NCBI RefSeq assembly: GCF_004365705.1
Contig: NZ_SOBN01000002.1
Coordinates: forward strand, 1,054,001-1,118,000
DNA length: 64,000 bases
From: Streptomyces sp. 846.5
Lineage (GTDB): Bacteria > Actinomycetota > Actinomycetes > Streptomycetales > Streptomycetaceae
Direction: 5' to 3'
Part shown: one piece after another, positions 26,300 through 34,217 of the stretch
Position numbering within the stretch: the stretch's first letter is position 1
How the letters are laid out: the number at the start of each line of letters is the position of its first letter
Made by a program: the position numbers and the translations under genes
Notes under the pieces: generated by a model
What the model saw: the letters and a program-made list of their open reading frames with translations, nothing else
Told to the model about the DNA's origin: nothing
The model's database searches: none

Positions 26300-27184
26300 A
26301 TGCAACCGACCATGCGCAGACTGATCCTCGCCGCCTCCGCCTCTCTGCTCCTCACGATCGCGGCCTGCGGCAGCAGCCAGACCTCCTCCTCGTCCGCCGG
26401 CGCCGCGTCCTCGGCCGCCTGCACACCGAAGCTGGGCAAGGCCGACCTGGTCACGGCCGGCACGCTGACCATGTCGACCAACGCGACCCTGCCGCCGATG
26501 CAGTACCTCGACGCCTCCGGCAACGTCGTCGGCATGCGGGTCGAGCTCGGCGACGAGATCGCCAAGGTCCTCTGCCTCACCCCGCACTTCGTCAACATCC
26601 CCTTCGACGCCCAGATCCCCGGTGTGGAGTCCGGCCGCTGGGACATGATCGACACCGGGATGTTCTACACCCCGACGCGCGCCAAGACCATCAAGCTGGT
26701 CCCCTACGAGATCCAGGGCGTCTCCGTCTCGGTCACCCAGGGCAACCCGAAGAAGATCGCCTCCGAGGCCGACCTGTCCGGGAAGACCATCGCCGTCGAG
26801 GCCCCCGGCTACGAGTTCGACACCCTCAACGCCCTCAACACGCAGCTGAAGGCGGCCGGCAAGCCGAGCGTCACCGTCCGCACCTTCACCACCACCGCCG
26901 ACGCCTACCAGGCGCTGGCCGTCGGGCAGGTCGACGGCGTGGCCATCGTCGCCGCGGTGACCAGCTACTACCAGAAGGACGGCCGCTTCCAGACGGCGGT
27001 CGACGGCATGAACCCCGCGCCGCTGGCCCTCGGCTTCGGCAAGCAGACCGCGGCCGAAGCGGTGGCCGGAGCCCTGCAGACGCTCCGCCAGAACGGCTTC
27101 CTCGCCACGCTGTTCAAGAAGTACAACGTCACCGCCTACTCCGGCGCACTGCAGGTGACCACCGGCGCCGTCAGCGCCAACTGA
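26300..27184 (+). CDS. Polar amino-acid ABC transporter substrate-binding lipoprotein
   Basis: A 294-residue family-3 solute-binding protein with lipobox IAAC near residue 23 after a hydrophobic signal (LILAASASLLLTIAACG). Typical blocks are MQYLDASGNVVGMRVELGDE and DLSGKTIAVEAPGYEFDTLN. The family binds amino acids or opines. It is encoded 7 bp after the lyase gene and just before the permease and ATPase. Start ATG 26300; a second in-frame ATG is at 26312. Confidence 0.93.
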   Translation: MQPTMRRLILAASASLLLTIAACGSSQTSSSSAGAASSAACTPKLGKADLVTAGTLTMSTNATLPPMQYLDASGNVVGMRVELGDEIAKVLCLTPHFVNIPFDAQIPGVESGRWDMIDTGMFYTPTRAKTIKLVPYEIQGVSVSVTQGNPKKIASEADLSGKTIAVEAPGYEFDTLNALNTQLKAAGKPSVTVRTFTTTADAYQALAVGQVDGVAIVAAVTSYYQKDGRFQTAVDGMNPAPLALGFGKQTAAEAVAGALQTLRQNGFLATLFKKYNVTAYSGALQVTTGAVSAN

Positions 27185-27222
27185 CCCCGCGACACCTCCG
27201 CACGACGGAAAGGGCGAGAGCC

Positions 27223-27981
27223 ATGTGGTCCTGGGAAGCGTTCTTCTCCTTCCTCCACAACCCCCAGCTCATCCAGGGAGCCTGGACGACCGTCTGGCTG
27301 ACGGTGGTCAGCATGGCGCTCGCCCTCCCGCTCGCCGTGCTCGTGGCCCTGGGCCGGGCCTCCGGGTTCACACCCGTCCGGCTGGTCACCGGCTGCTACG
27401 TGTGGCTGATGCGCGGCACTCCGCTGCTGGTGCAACTGGTCATCATCTACACCGGGCTGCCCCAGATCGGTCTGCGCCTGGGCGTGATCAGCTCGGCCCT
27501 GAGCGGCCTGGTCCTCAACGAGGCGGCCTACCTCTCGGAGATCGTCCGGGCGGGGGTGCTCTCCGTGCCGCACGGCCAGGCGGAGGCCGCCCGGGCGCTG
27601 GGCATGTCCCCCTGGCGGGTGCTGCGGGTGGTGGTCATGCCGCAGGCGCTGCGGGTGATGGTGCCGCCGCTCGGCAACAGCTTCAACGGCCTGCTCAAGA
27701 CGACCACCCTGGTCTCGGTGATCTCCGTCGAGGAGCTGCTGCGCCGCACCCAGTTCGCCGTCCAGACCAACTTCCGGGTCCTGGAGGGGCTGACCGCCGC
27801 GGCCCTGTACTACCTGGCGATGACCACGCTGTGGGGCTTCGCCCAACGGTGGCTGGAAACCCGCGTGAGCCGCGGCCACCGGACCCGGCCGACCGGCCGG
27901 CGCGCGGGCGACGCCAAGCCTCCCGCACCGGACGGCACCCTCGCCGCCACCGCACCGGACCTGGGAATGGAGACCCGATGA
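27223..27981 (+). CDS. Amino-acid ABC transporter permease
   Basis: A 252-residue permease of the HisMQ type with about five helices. WLMRGTPLLVQLVIIYTGLP and the ATPase-contact loop GQAEAARALGMSPWRVLRVV are family hallmarks. The C-terminal 35 residues are a basic, Pro-rich tail beyond the last helix. A single permease gene implies a homodimeric channel. Its stop overlaps the ATPase start (ATGA). Confidence 0.94.
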   Translation: MWSWEAFFSFLHNPQLIQGAWTTVWLTVVSMALALPLAVLVALGRASGFTPVRLVTGCYVWLMRGTPLLVQLVIIYTGLPQIGLRLGVISSALSGLVLNEAAYLSEIVRAGVLSVPHGQAEAARALGMSPWRVLRVVVMPQALRVMVPPLGNSFNGLLKTTTLVSVISVEELLRRTQFAVQTNFRVLEGLTAAALYYLAMTTLWGFAQRWLETRVSRGHRTRPTGRRAGDAKPPAPDGTLAATAPDLGMETR

Positions 27982-28760
27982 GCACCGCAACACCGTCCCC
28001 GCCCGTGGTCGTCGAGGCACGCGGGATCCGCAAGTCGTTCGGCGATGTCGAGGTGCTGAAGGGCATCGACCTGACCGTCCGACGCGGCGAGGCGGTGCTC
28101 GTCCTCGGCCCCTCCGGCGGCGGCAAGAGCACCTTCCTGCGCACCCTGAACCACCTGGAGCGTCCGGATGCGGGCACCGTCAGCATCTGCGGCGAGCCGC
28201 TCGGCCATGTGGAGCGGGCGGGTCGGACAACAGCGTTGCGGGAACGGCGGATCGCCGTCCAGCGGCGGCGTACCGGCATGGTCTTCCAGCAGTTCAACCT
28301 GTTCCCGAACATGACGGCCGCGGACAACGTGGCGGCCGGCCCGGTGCATGTGAACGGCGTCCCCCGGACGAAGGCCCGCGCCGACGCCCGCGAGCTGCTG
28401 GCGATGGTGGGCCTCGCCGACAAGGCCGGCTCCTACCCCTCCGAGCTCTCCGGCGGCCAGCAGCAGCGGGTGGCCATCGCCCGTGCCCTGGCGATGAGCC
28501 CCGACCTGCTGCTCTTCGACGAACCCACCTCGGCGCTGGATCCGGAGATGGTCAGGGAGGTGCTCGACGTCATGCTCCGGCTGCGGGAGGAGGGCATGAC
28601 GATGATCGTGGTCAGCCATGAGATGGGGTTCGCCCGCGCGGCGGCCGACCGGGTGGTGCTCATCAGCGACGGGGTGGTGGTCGAGGACCAGCCCCCGGAC
28701 CGCTTCTTCTCCGCCCCGCAGCACGAGCGCACCCGCCAGTTCCTCGGCCGGATCCTGTGA
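27978..28760 (+). CDS. Amino-acid ABC transporter ATPase
   Basis: A 260-residue GlnQ-type ATPase: Walker A GPSGGGKS, QQFNLFPNMTAADNV Q-loop region, signature SELSGGQQQRVAIA, Walker B LLLFDEPTSALD, switch His VVSHEMG. It energises uptake of the operon's substrate. The stop overlaps the GTG of the following ferredoxin-like gene (GTGA). Confidence 0.96.
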   Translation: MSTATPSPPVVVEARGIRKSFGDVEVLKGIDLTVRRGEAVLVLGPSGGGKSTFLRTLNHLERPDAGTVSICGEPLGHVERAGRTTALRERRIAVQRRRTGMVFQQFNLFPNMTAADNVAAGPVHVNGVPRTKARADARELLAMVGLADKAGSYPSELSGGQQQRVAIARALAMSPDLLLFDEPTSALDPEMVREVLDVMLRLREEGMTMIVVSHEMGFARAAADRVVLISDGVVVEDQPPDRFFSAPQHERTRQFLGRIL

Positions 28761-29071
28761 GGGCACCCATGACCACCGGCCGACGCGCGTCCCGGACCCC
28801 CGAGAGCGTCACCGTCACCATCGACGGCGTCCCCGGCCGGGCCTGGGCCGGCCAGTCGGTGTCCGCGGTCCTGGTCGCGGCGGGCATCTGGCCGCTGCGC
28901 CGCAACCTGGTCAACGGCGGACTGCGCGGACCGTTCTGCGGCATGGGCGTCTGCATGGAGTGCGAGGTGACCATCGACGGCCGCCCGGACTCCCGCAGCT
29001 GCACCGCGCACGTCGCCGAGGGCACCGACATCCGCACCCACACCGAACCCGGAACGGAGTCCGACGTATGA
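28757..29071 (+). CDS. Small (2Fe-2S) subunit of an HcnA-like dehydrogenase
   Basis: A 104-residue protein (100 from ATG 28769) with a plant-type 2Fe-2S fold. The cluster ligands are CGMGVCMEC (residues 61-69) and the later Cys in RSCTAH. Such short proteins are the gamma/alpha subunits of hydrogen cyanide synthase (HcnA), opine oxidases and D-hydroxyproline dehydrogenase. It overlaps both neighbours by 4 bp, so the three dehydrogenase genes should be made in equal amounts and form one complex. Confidence 0.9.
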   Translation: MRAPMTTGRRASRTPESVTVTIDGVPGRAWAGQSVSAVLVAAGIWPLRRNLVNGGLRGPFCGMGVCMECEVTIDGRPDSRSCTAHVAEGTDIRTHTEPGTESDV

Positions 29072-30480
29072 CCGGCGACCTGGAGGCGGACGTCGCGGTG
29101 GTCGGCGGCGGGCCCGCGGGACTCCACGCGGCACTGGTGCTGGCCCGCGGCGGACTGCGGGTGGTCCTGCTCGACGAGTCCGAGACGCTCGGCGGCCAGT
29201 ACTACAAGCGCCGGGCCGCGCCCCTGGCCACGGCCTTCGGCGACTTCCGTCCGCACGGTACCGAACTGATCCGCCGGGTGCACGCGGCGGGCGTCGACTG
29301 CCGCACCGGCACCCTGGTCTGGGGCGCGGAGGACGGCGGACGCACGCTGTTCACCAGCGACGTACGGACCGGCGCCGCGGGACGGGTCCGCGTACGGGCC
29401 ACGCTCGCCGCGACCGGCGCTTACGAACGCACGCTGCCCTTCCCCGGCTGGACCCTGCCCGGCGTGGTCACCGCCGGCTTCGCGCTGCACCTGGCCACCA
29501 TGGACCGGGTGCCGGTCGGCCGCCGCGTCGTGCTGGCCGGGACCGGGCCGTTCCTGCTTCCGGTCGCCTGCGCCCTGCTGGAGGCAGGGGCGAGGATCGA
29601 GGCGCTGGTCGAGCTGAACCACCCCTACCGACCCGGGACAGCGGCGCTGGGGGCGCTGCGCCAACCCGCCCGCCTCGCCGAGGCCGCGGGCTACCTGCTC
29701 ACCCTCGCCCGGCACGGCGTCCGCGTCGAGCAGGGCACGCGCGTGCTGGCCGCGCACGGGGACACCCGGGTCACCGCCGTCGACATCGGCCCCGCCGAGG
29801 TAAGCGCGAGCGGCGCGGTGCGGCGGGTGGAGACCGACGCGCTCTGCGTGGGCTTCGGCTTCCGTCCCAGCACCGAACTGCCCCTGCTGCTGGGCTGCCG
29901 CAGCACAGCGGAGCTGCCGGCCGTCGACCCGGACGGCGCGACATCGGTGCCGGGACTCTACGTCGCGGGTGACTGCGCCGGCATCGCCGGGGTGCACGCG
30001 GCCGGGGTACGCGGACAGCTCGCCGCCCACGCGATTCTGCGCCACCTCGGCGCGGACCGCCCCGCCCGCCCGGTGGATTCCCGACGGGTGACCGCGCTGC
30101 GCCGTCGGGCCCGCTCGCTGGACCGGTTCGCGGCGCTGAACGACCGGCTCTTCCCGTTGCCCGCCGCCACCGTCGCGGGCATCGCCGACCACACCGAGGT
30201 GTGCCGCTGCGAGGGCGTGACCGCGGGCGAGGTCCGGCAGGCCGCCGACACCGGCTGGAACGACCTGCACGGTGCCAAGGGCGCCACCCGGGCCGGCATG
30301 GGCCTGTGCCAGGGACGCGAGTGCGGCCACATCGTGGCGGCACTCGCCGCGCGCGGCGGACCGGGCCGGGAGTCGCAGACCTTCGCGGCCCGGATGCCGC
30401 TGCGGCCGGTGCCCGTGGCCACCGTGCTCTCCCTTACGTCGACCGACCCGACCGGTCGGCAGGAGGTGACGGACCGTTGA
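29068..30480 (+). CDS. HcnB-like FAD/NAD-binding dehydrogenase subunit
   Basis: A 470-residue pyridine-nucleotide-disulfide-oxidoreductase-type flavoprotein. The FAD motif is VVGGGPAGLHAALVLARGG at residue 9, a second dinucleotide motif is VLAGTGPFLLPVACALL near 155, and GLYVAGDCAGIAGVHAA closes the FAD site. The C-terminal BFD-like domain has cysteines CRC (378-380) and GLCQGREC (411-417) for a 2Fe-2S cluster. In known trimeric amino-acid/opine dehydrogenases this subunit passes electrons from the substrate-oxidising flavin. It overlaps both neighbours. Confidence 0.92.
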   Translation: MTGDLEADVAVVGGGPAGLHAALVLARGGLRVVLLDESETLGGQYYKRRAAPLATAFGDFRPHGTELIRRVHAAGVDCRTGTLVWGAEDGGRTLFTSDVRTGAAGRVRVRATLAATGAYERTLPFPGWTLPGVVTAGFALHLATMDRVPVGRRVVLAGTGPFLLPVACALLEAGARIEALVELNHPYRPGTAALGALRQPARLAEAAGYLLTLARHGVRVEQGTRVLAAHGDTRVTAVDIGPAEVSASGAVRRVETDALCVGFGFRPSTELPLLLGCRSTAELPAVDPDGATSVPGLYVAGDCAGIAGVHAAGVRGQLAAHAILRHLGADRPARPVDSRRVTALRRRARSLDRFAALNDRLFPLPAATVAGIADHTEVCRCEGVTAGEVRQAADTGWNDLHGAKGATRAGMGLCQGRECGHIVAALAARGGPGRESQTFAARMPLRPVPVATVLSLTSTDPTGRQEVTDR

Positions 30481-31655
30481 CCGCCCGGGAGGACGGCACG
30501 GGCGCCCAGCCCGACGTCATCGTCGTCGGAGCCGGGATCCTCGGCGCCTGCACCGCTTTCCAGCTCGCCGAACGCGGCTACCGCGTGGCGGTGCTGGAGC
30601 GCGGCGCGCCCAACCGCGAGGGCTCCGGCACCACCGCCGGCAACCTGCACATCCAGGCCATTCACACCCGGCGCCCAGGTCAGCCGGTACCGGTGGACAA
30701 CGCACGCCTGCTCCCGCTGCAGCGCCGGGCCTCCGACCACTGGTCTCAGGTCGAGGACCGGCTCGGCACCGGCGTCGAGCTGCGGCGCAACGGCGGATTC
30801 ATGGTCGCCGAGAACGCCGCCCAGGAACAGGAACTCCGGGACAAGCACCTGCTGGAGCGTCAGGCCGGCATTCCCACCGAGCTGCTGACCGGCGACCAGG
30901 CGCGCGAGCGGCTGCCGCTGCTGTCGGAGCGGGTGCGCGCCGCCAGCTGGTGCCCGCTCGACGGCTACGCCAATCCCCTGCTGATCACCCCGGCCTACCT
31001 GGCCGCCGCCCGCCGACACGGTGCGCGGCTGCACCCCTTCACCCCGGTCACCGGCATCCGCCGGGTCGGCGCCGACTACCAGGTGCTCTCCGGCGACCGC
31101 AGCTGGACGGCGCCGGTGGTGGTCAATGTCGCCGGGCCGTGGATCAGCGGCGTCGCCGCGCTGGCCGGGATCCCGATCCGGATGTCCCCGGTCGCGATCC
31201 AGATGCATGTGACCGCGCGGGTGCCTCCGGTGATGCGCCATCTGGTCCAGCACATCGGCGAGGGCATGTCGGTCAAGCAGGTCAGCGCGGGCAACCTGCT
31301 CGTCGGCGGCGGCTGGCCCGCCGCCGATCTGGACCTGGACGGCCGCAGCACCGTCAGCCCGGCGAGCATCGCCGGCAACCTCACCCAGGCCGCCCGCGTC
31401 CTGCCGTTCCTCGGCGGGCTGCGCCTGCTGCGCACCTGGGCCGGACCGCTGGCCGCCACCCCGGACGAGATGCCGGTGATCGGCGAGGTCCCCGGGCACC
31501 CCGGCTTCTTCGTCGCGGGCGGTACCTACGCGTTCACCCTGGCTCCGGTGTGGGGGGAGACCCTGAGCCGCCTGATCGCGCGGGAGCCGCCGGCCGACCC
31601 GGTGGACGACCTCGGCCCCGGCCGGCTGCTGCCCGATCCCGTCCCCGCCCCCTGA
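30477..31655 (+). CDS. HcnC-like FAD-dependent amine/amino-acid dehydrogenase subunit
   Basis: A 392-residue flavoprotein of the D-amino-acid oxidase (DAO) family. The FAD motif DVIVVGAGILGACTAFQLAE begins at residue 13; the C-terminal GGTYAFTLAPVWGETLS is the second FAD block. This is the catalytic subunit of HcnABC-type complexes and oxidises the C-N bond of an amino acid or opine. TTG 30477 is chosen because AGGAGG lies 10 bases before it and TTGA overlaps the preceding stop. The substrate is unknown. Confidence 0.9.
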   Translation: MTAREDGTGAQPDVIVVGAGILGACTAFQLAERGYRVAVLERGAPNREGSGTTAGNLHIQAIHTRRPGQPVPVDNARLLPLQRRASDHWSQVEDRLGTGVELRRNGGFMVAENAAQEQELRDKHLLERQAGIPTELLTGDQARERLPLLSERVRAASWCPLDGYANPLLITPAYLAAARRHGARLHPFTPVTGIRRVGADYQVLSGDRSWTAPVVVNVAGPWISGVAALAGIPIRMSPVAIQMHVTARVPPVMRHLVQHIGEGMSVKQVSAGNLLVGGGWPAADLDLDGRSTVSPASIAGNLTQAARVLPFLGGLRLLRTWAGPLAATPDEMPVIGEVPGHPGFFVAGGTYAFTLAPVWGETLSRLIAREPPADPVDDLGPGRLLPDPVPAP

Positions 31656-31689
31656 CCCGTCCGTCCCCCGTCCCGAAAGGCCCCACACC

Positions 31690-32073
31690 GTGACCGTCCT
31701 GAAGATGTTCGTCAACGGCCAGGCGATGTCCGGCGGCAGCCTCAACCACGCCCTGCACGGCGCCCGCCCGCTCGGCCCCGCCCGGACCGCCCCGGCCTAC
31801 CGGTTCTTCTCCGTGCGCGACGAATTCCCCGGGCTGCACCCGGTCGACGACGACGGCGCCGCCATCGTCGGCGAGGTGTACGAAGTGAGCTACGAGGTCC
31901 TGCGGGACCGGCTGCTGCCCGAGGAGCCGTCCGAGCTGGAGCTGGGCGTCATCACGCTCGACGACGGATCGGGGTCCTTCTCGATGCGTCTGCGCGCCTC
32001 GGCGCTGACCGCGCCCGGCGTCGTCGACATCACCGCCCACGGCGGCTGGCACGCCTACCTGGCCACTCGCTGA
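31690..32073 (+). CDS. Allophanate-hydrolase C-terminal-domain-like protein
   Basis: A 127-residue free-standing protein starting at GTG 31690. MFVNGQAMSGGSLNHALHGA, AYRFFSVRDEFPGLHPV, IVGEVYEVSYEVL and the closing HGGWHAYL match, as I recall, the C-terminal domain of allophanate hydrolase (a gamma-glutamylcyclotransferase-like fold), where it decarboxylates N-carboxyurea-type product. Here it has no amidase partner. Together with the hydantoinase downstream it may act on a carbamoylated intermediate. Confidence 0.75.
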   Translation: MTVLKMFVNGQAMSGGSLNHALHGARPLGPARTAPAYRFFSVRDEFPGLHPVDDDGAAIVGEVYEVSYEVLRDRLLPEEPSELELGVITLDDGSGSFSMRLRASALTAPGVVDITAHGGWHAYLATR

Positions 32074-32116
32074 CCCGCCCTCACCCGCCCCTCGTCGACC
32101 AACTGGAGGCACCCCC

Positions 32117-33529
32117 ATGTCCCACCCCGAACCGATCGACCTCGTGGTACGAGGCGGCACCGTCGTCAACGCCGACTGGCAGGGCGTCGCGGACGTCCTG
32201 GTCGGGGGCGGGCGGGTGCTGGGGGTGGTGGAACCGGGCTCGTACCGCTCCGCGCGCGCGAGCGGCGCCACCGAGATCGACGCCTCGGGACGGCTGGTGC
32301 TGCCCGGCGGCGTGGACCCGCACTGCCATGTCGGCTTCACCTCGGGAGACTTCACCTCCCTCGACGACTACCGGCAGGCCACCACCGCCGCCGTCTTCGG
32401 CGGCACCACCACCATCGTCGACTTCGCGATCCCGCGCCCCGGCCAGAATCCGGCCGACGTCGCCGCCGTCCAGCGCGCCAAGGCCGGGCAGGGGCTGTGC
32501 GACAGCGCACTGCACGCCTGTGTGGTCGAGTGGGACGACACCGTGCCGGAGCAGCTGCGGTCGCTGACCGCAGACGGCATCGTCACGGTGAAGATGTTCA
32601 CCACGTACCGCGGCGAGACCATGGCCGACGAGAAGACCATCCTCAAGGTGATGACAACGCTGCGGGACCTGGGCGGGATGGTGGTCGTCCACTGCGAGGC
32701 CGACCACATCATCTCCGACGTCCAGGAGCGCGGCGAGGCGGCGGGTGAGATCAGCGCCGGCCACCATGCCGGCACCAGGCCCGAGCTGGCCGAGAACGCC
32801 TCGGTCGCCGAGATCCTCGCCATCGCCGAATCGGTGCACGCCCCGGTGTACTTCGTCCACCAGTCCACCCCCGAGGCGGTCGACCTGGTGGCCCGGGCCC
32901 GCGGCAGAGGGGTGCGGGCCTTCACCGAGACCGTCGCCCACCACCTCGTCCTGGACGACACCGCCTACGCGGGCCCGCACCCGGAGCGCTTCGTCTGCTG
33001 CCCTCCGCTGCGGGCCGCCGAGACGGTAGCCGGGCTGCGGTCGCGGGTGCTGATGGGCCAGGTCGCCACCATCGGCAGCGACCACTGCTGCTACGACACG
33101 GCCCAGAAGGAGTCGGTGAGCCACGATGTCCGGGCCATGCCCAACGGCCTGCCCGGGGTGGAGACCCGGATGCCGGTGGTCTTCAGCGACCTGGTCGTCC
33201 GGGGCGGGCTGCCGGTCGGCCGCTTCGTCGAGCTGATGTGCGCCAACCCGGCCAGGCTCAACGGCCTGTATCCGCGCAAGGGCGTCATCGCCCCCGGCTC
33301 GGACGCGGACCTGGTGGTCTGGGATCCCACCGCCACCCGGGAGATCCGCAGCACCGCCCTCCATATGGCCACGGACTACACCCCGTACGAGGGCAGGCGG
33401 GTCACCGGCTGGCCGGAGACCGTCGTGGTCGGCGGCCGACCCGTCGTCAGCTCCGGCCGGCTGACGGACCCCGAGCCCCGCGGCCGCCACCTGCGCTCGG
33501 GGCCGCTGAGCCGGTCCCTGGTCGTCTGA
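32117..33529 (+). CDS. Hydantoinase/dihydropyrimidinase-family amidohydrolase
   Basis: A 470-residue binuclear-metal cyclic amidohydrolase. Metal ligands visible are His69 and His71 (DPHCHV), carbamylated Lys159 (GIVTVKMFTTY), His192 (VVHCEAD), His248 (YFVHQST) and Asp322 (IGSDHC). It opens five- or six-membered cyclic ureides to N-carbamoyl amino acids. It is the last gene of the LacI-controlled operon; a separate carbamoylase is not seen, which leaves room for the allophanate-hydrolase-like protein just upstream. ATG 32117 follows TGGAGGC. Confidence 0.93.
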   Translation: MSHPEPIDLVVRGGTVVNADWQGVADVLVGGGRVLGVVEPGSYRSARASGATEIDASGRLVLPGGVDPHCHVGFTSGDFTSLDDYRQATTAAVFGGTTTIVDFAIPRPGQNPADVAAVQRAKAGQGLCDSALHACVVEWDDTVPEQLRSLTADGIVTVKMFTTYRGETMADEKTILKVMTTLRDLGGMVVVHCEADHIISDVQERGEAAGEISAGHHAGTRPELAENASVAEILAIAESVHAPVYFVHQSTPEAVDLVARARGRGVRAFTETVAHHLVLDDTAYAGPHPERFVCCPPLRAAETVAGLRSRVLMGQVATIGSDHCCYDTAQKESVSHDVRAMPNGLPGVETRMPVVFSDLVVRGGLPVGRFVELMCANPARLNGLYPRKGVIAPGSDADLVVWDPTATREIRSTALHMATDYTPYEGRRVTGWPETVVVGGRPVVSSGRLTDPEPRGRHLRSGPLSRSLVV

Positions 33530-33536
33530 GCGGTCG

Positions 33537-34217
33537 TCAGGCGCGCGGCGGGCGGTCGGCGCGGACCAGGCCGGCCTCGTAGGCGATGATCACGGCGTGC
33601 ACCCGGTCGCGGGCGCCGGTCTTGGCCAGCACCCGGCTCACATGGGTCTTGATCGTCGACTCGGACAGCACCAGACGCCGGGCGATCTCGGTGTTGGTCA
33701 GGCCCTCCGCCACGGCCTGCAGGACCTCGCGCTCGCGCTCGGTCAGGCCGGCCACCCGCGGGTCGTTCGGGCCGTCGGCGCCCTCGGGGTCGGGGACGTG
33801 CTCCAGGAAGGTGTCGAGCAGGCGCCGGGTCAGTGCCGGGGCGACCACGGCGTCCCCCAGGGCGACGGCGCGGATGCCGGCCAGCAGCTCCTCCGGCAGG
33901 GCGTCCTTGAGCAGGAAGCCGCCGGCCCCGGCGCGGAGCGCGCCGTACGCGTAGGCGTCCAGGTCGAAGGTGGTCAGCACCAGCACCTTGGAGCGGCTGC
34001 CGGAGGCGACGATCCGCCGGGTGGCCTCGATGCCGTCCATCCCGGGCATCCGGATGTCCATCAGCACCACGTCCGGGCGCAGCTCGGCGGCCATGCGCAC
34101 GGCCTCGGCGCCGTGGGCGGCCTGGCCGACGACGCTGGTGTCGGGGTTGTTCTCCAGCAGCATCTTGAAGCCGAGCCGCTGCAGCGGCTGGTCGTCGACG
34201 ATGAGCACGGTGGTCAA
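33537..34217 (-). CDS. NarL/LuxR-type response regulator
   Basis: A 226-residue regulator with phospho-acceptor Asp54 (DVVLMDIRMPG), switch Lys in FLLKDALP and a LuxR helix-turn-helix (LTEREREVLQAVAEGLTNTE). The start is TTG 34217, overlapping the kinase stop (TTGA). It is the last gene of a run ATPase-permease-kinase-regulator on the minus strand, a common exporter-control layout in Gram-positive bacteria. The likely target is the ABC operon promoter with the palindrome at 37588. Confidence 0.94.
   Translation of the reverse strand: MTTVLIVDDQPLQRLGFKMLLENNPDTSVVGQAAHGAEAVRMAAELRPDVVLMDIRMPGMDGIEATRRIVASGSRSKVLVLTTFDLDAYAYGALRAGAGGFLLKDALPEELLAGIRAVALGDAVVAPALTRRLLDTFLEHVPDPEGADGPNDPRVAGLTEREREVLQAVAEGLTNTEIARRLVLSESTIKTHVSRVLAKTGARDRVHAVIIAYEAGLVRADRPPRA

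Noticed and set aside
24088..33529. Hydrogen cyanide synthase operon
   Set aside because: The three dehydrogenase genes resemble hcnABC in layout, but the importer, DapA-like enzyme and hydantoinase point to catabolism, so cyanide production is not claimed.
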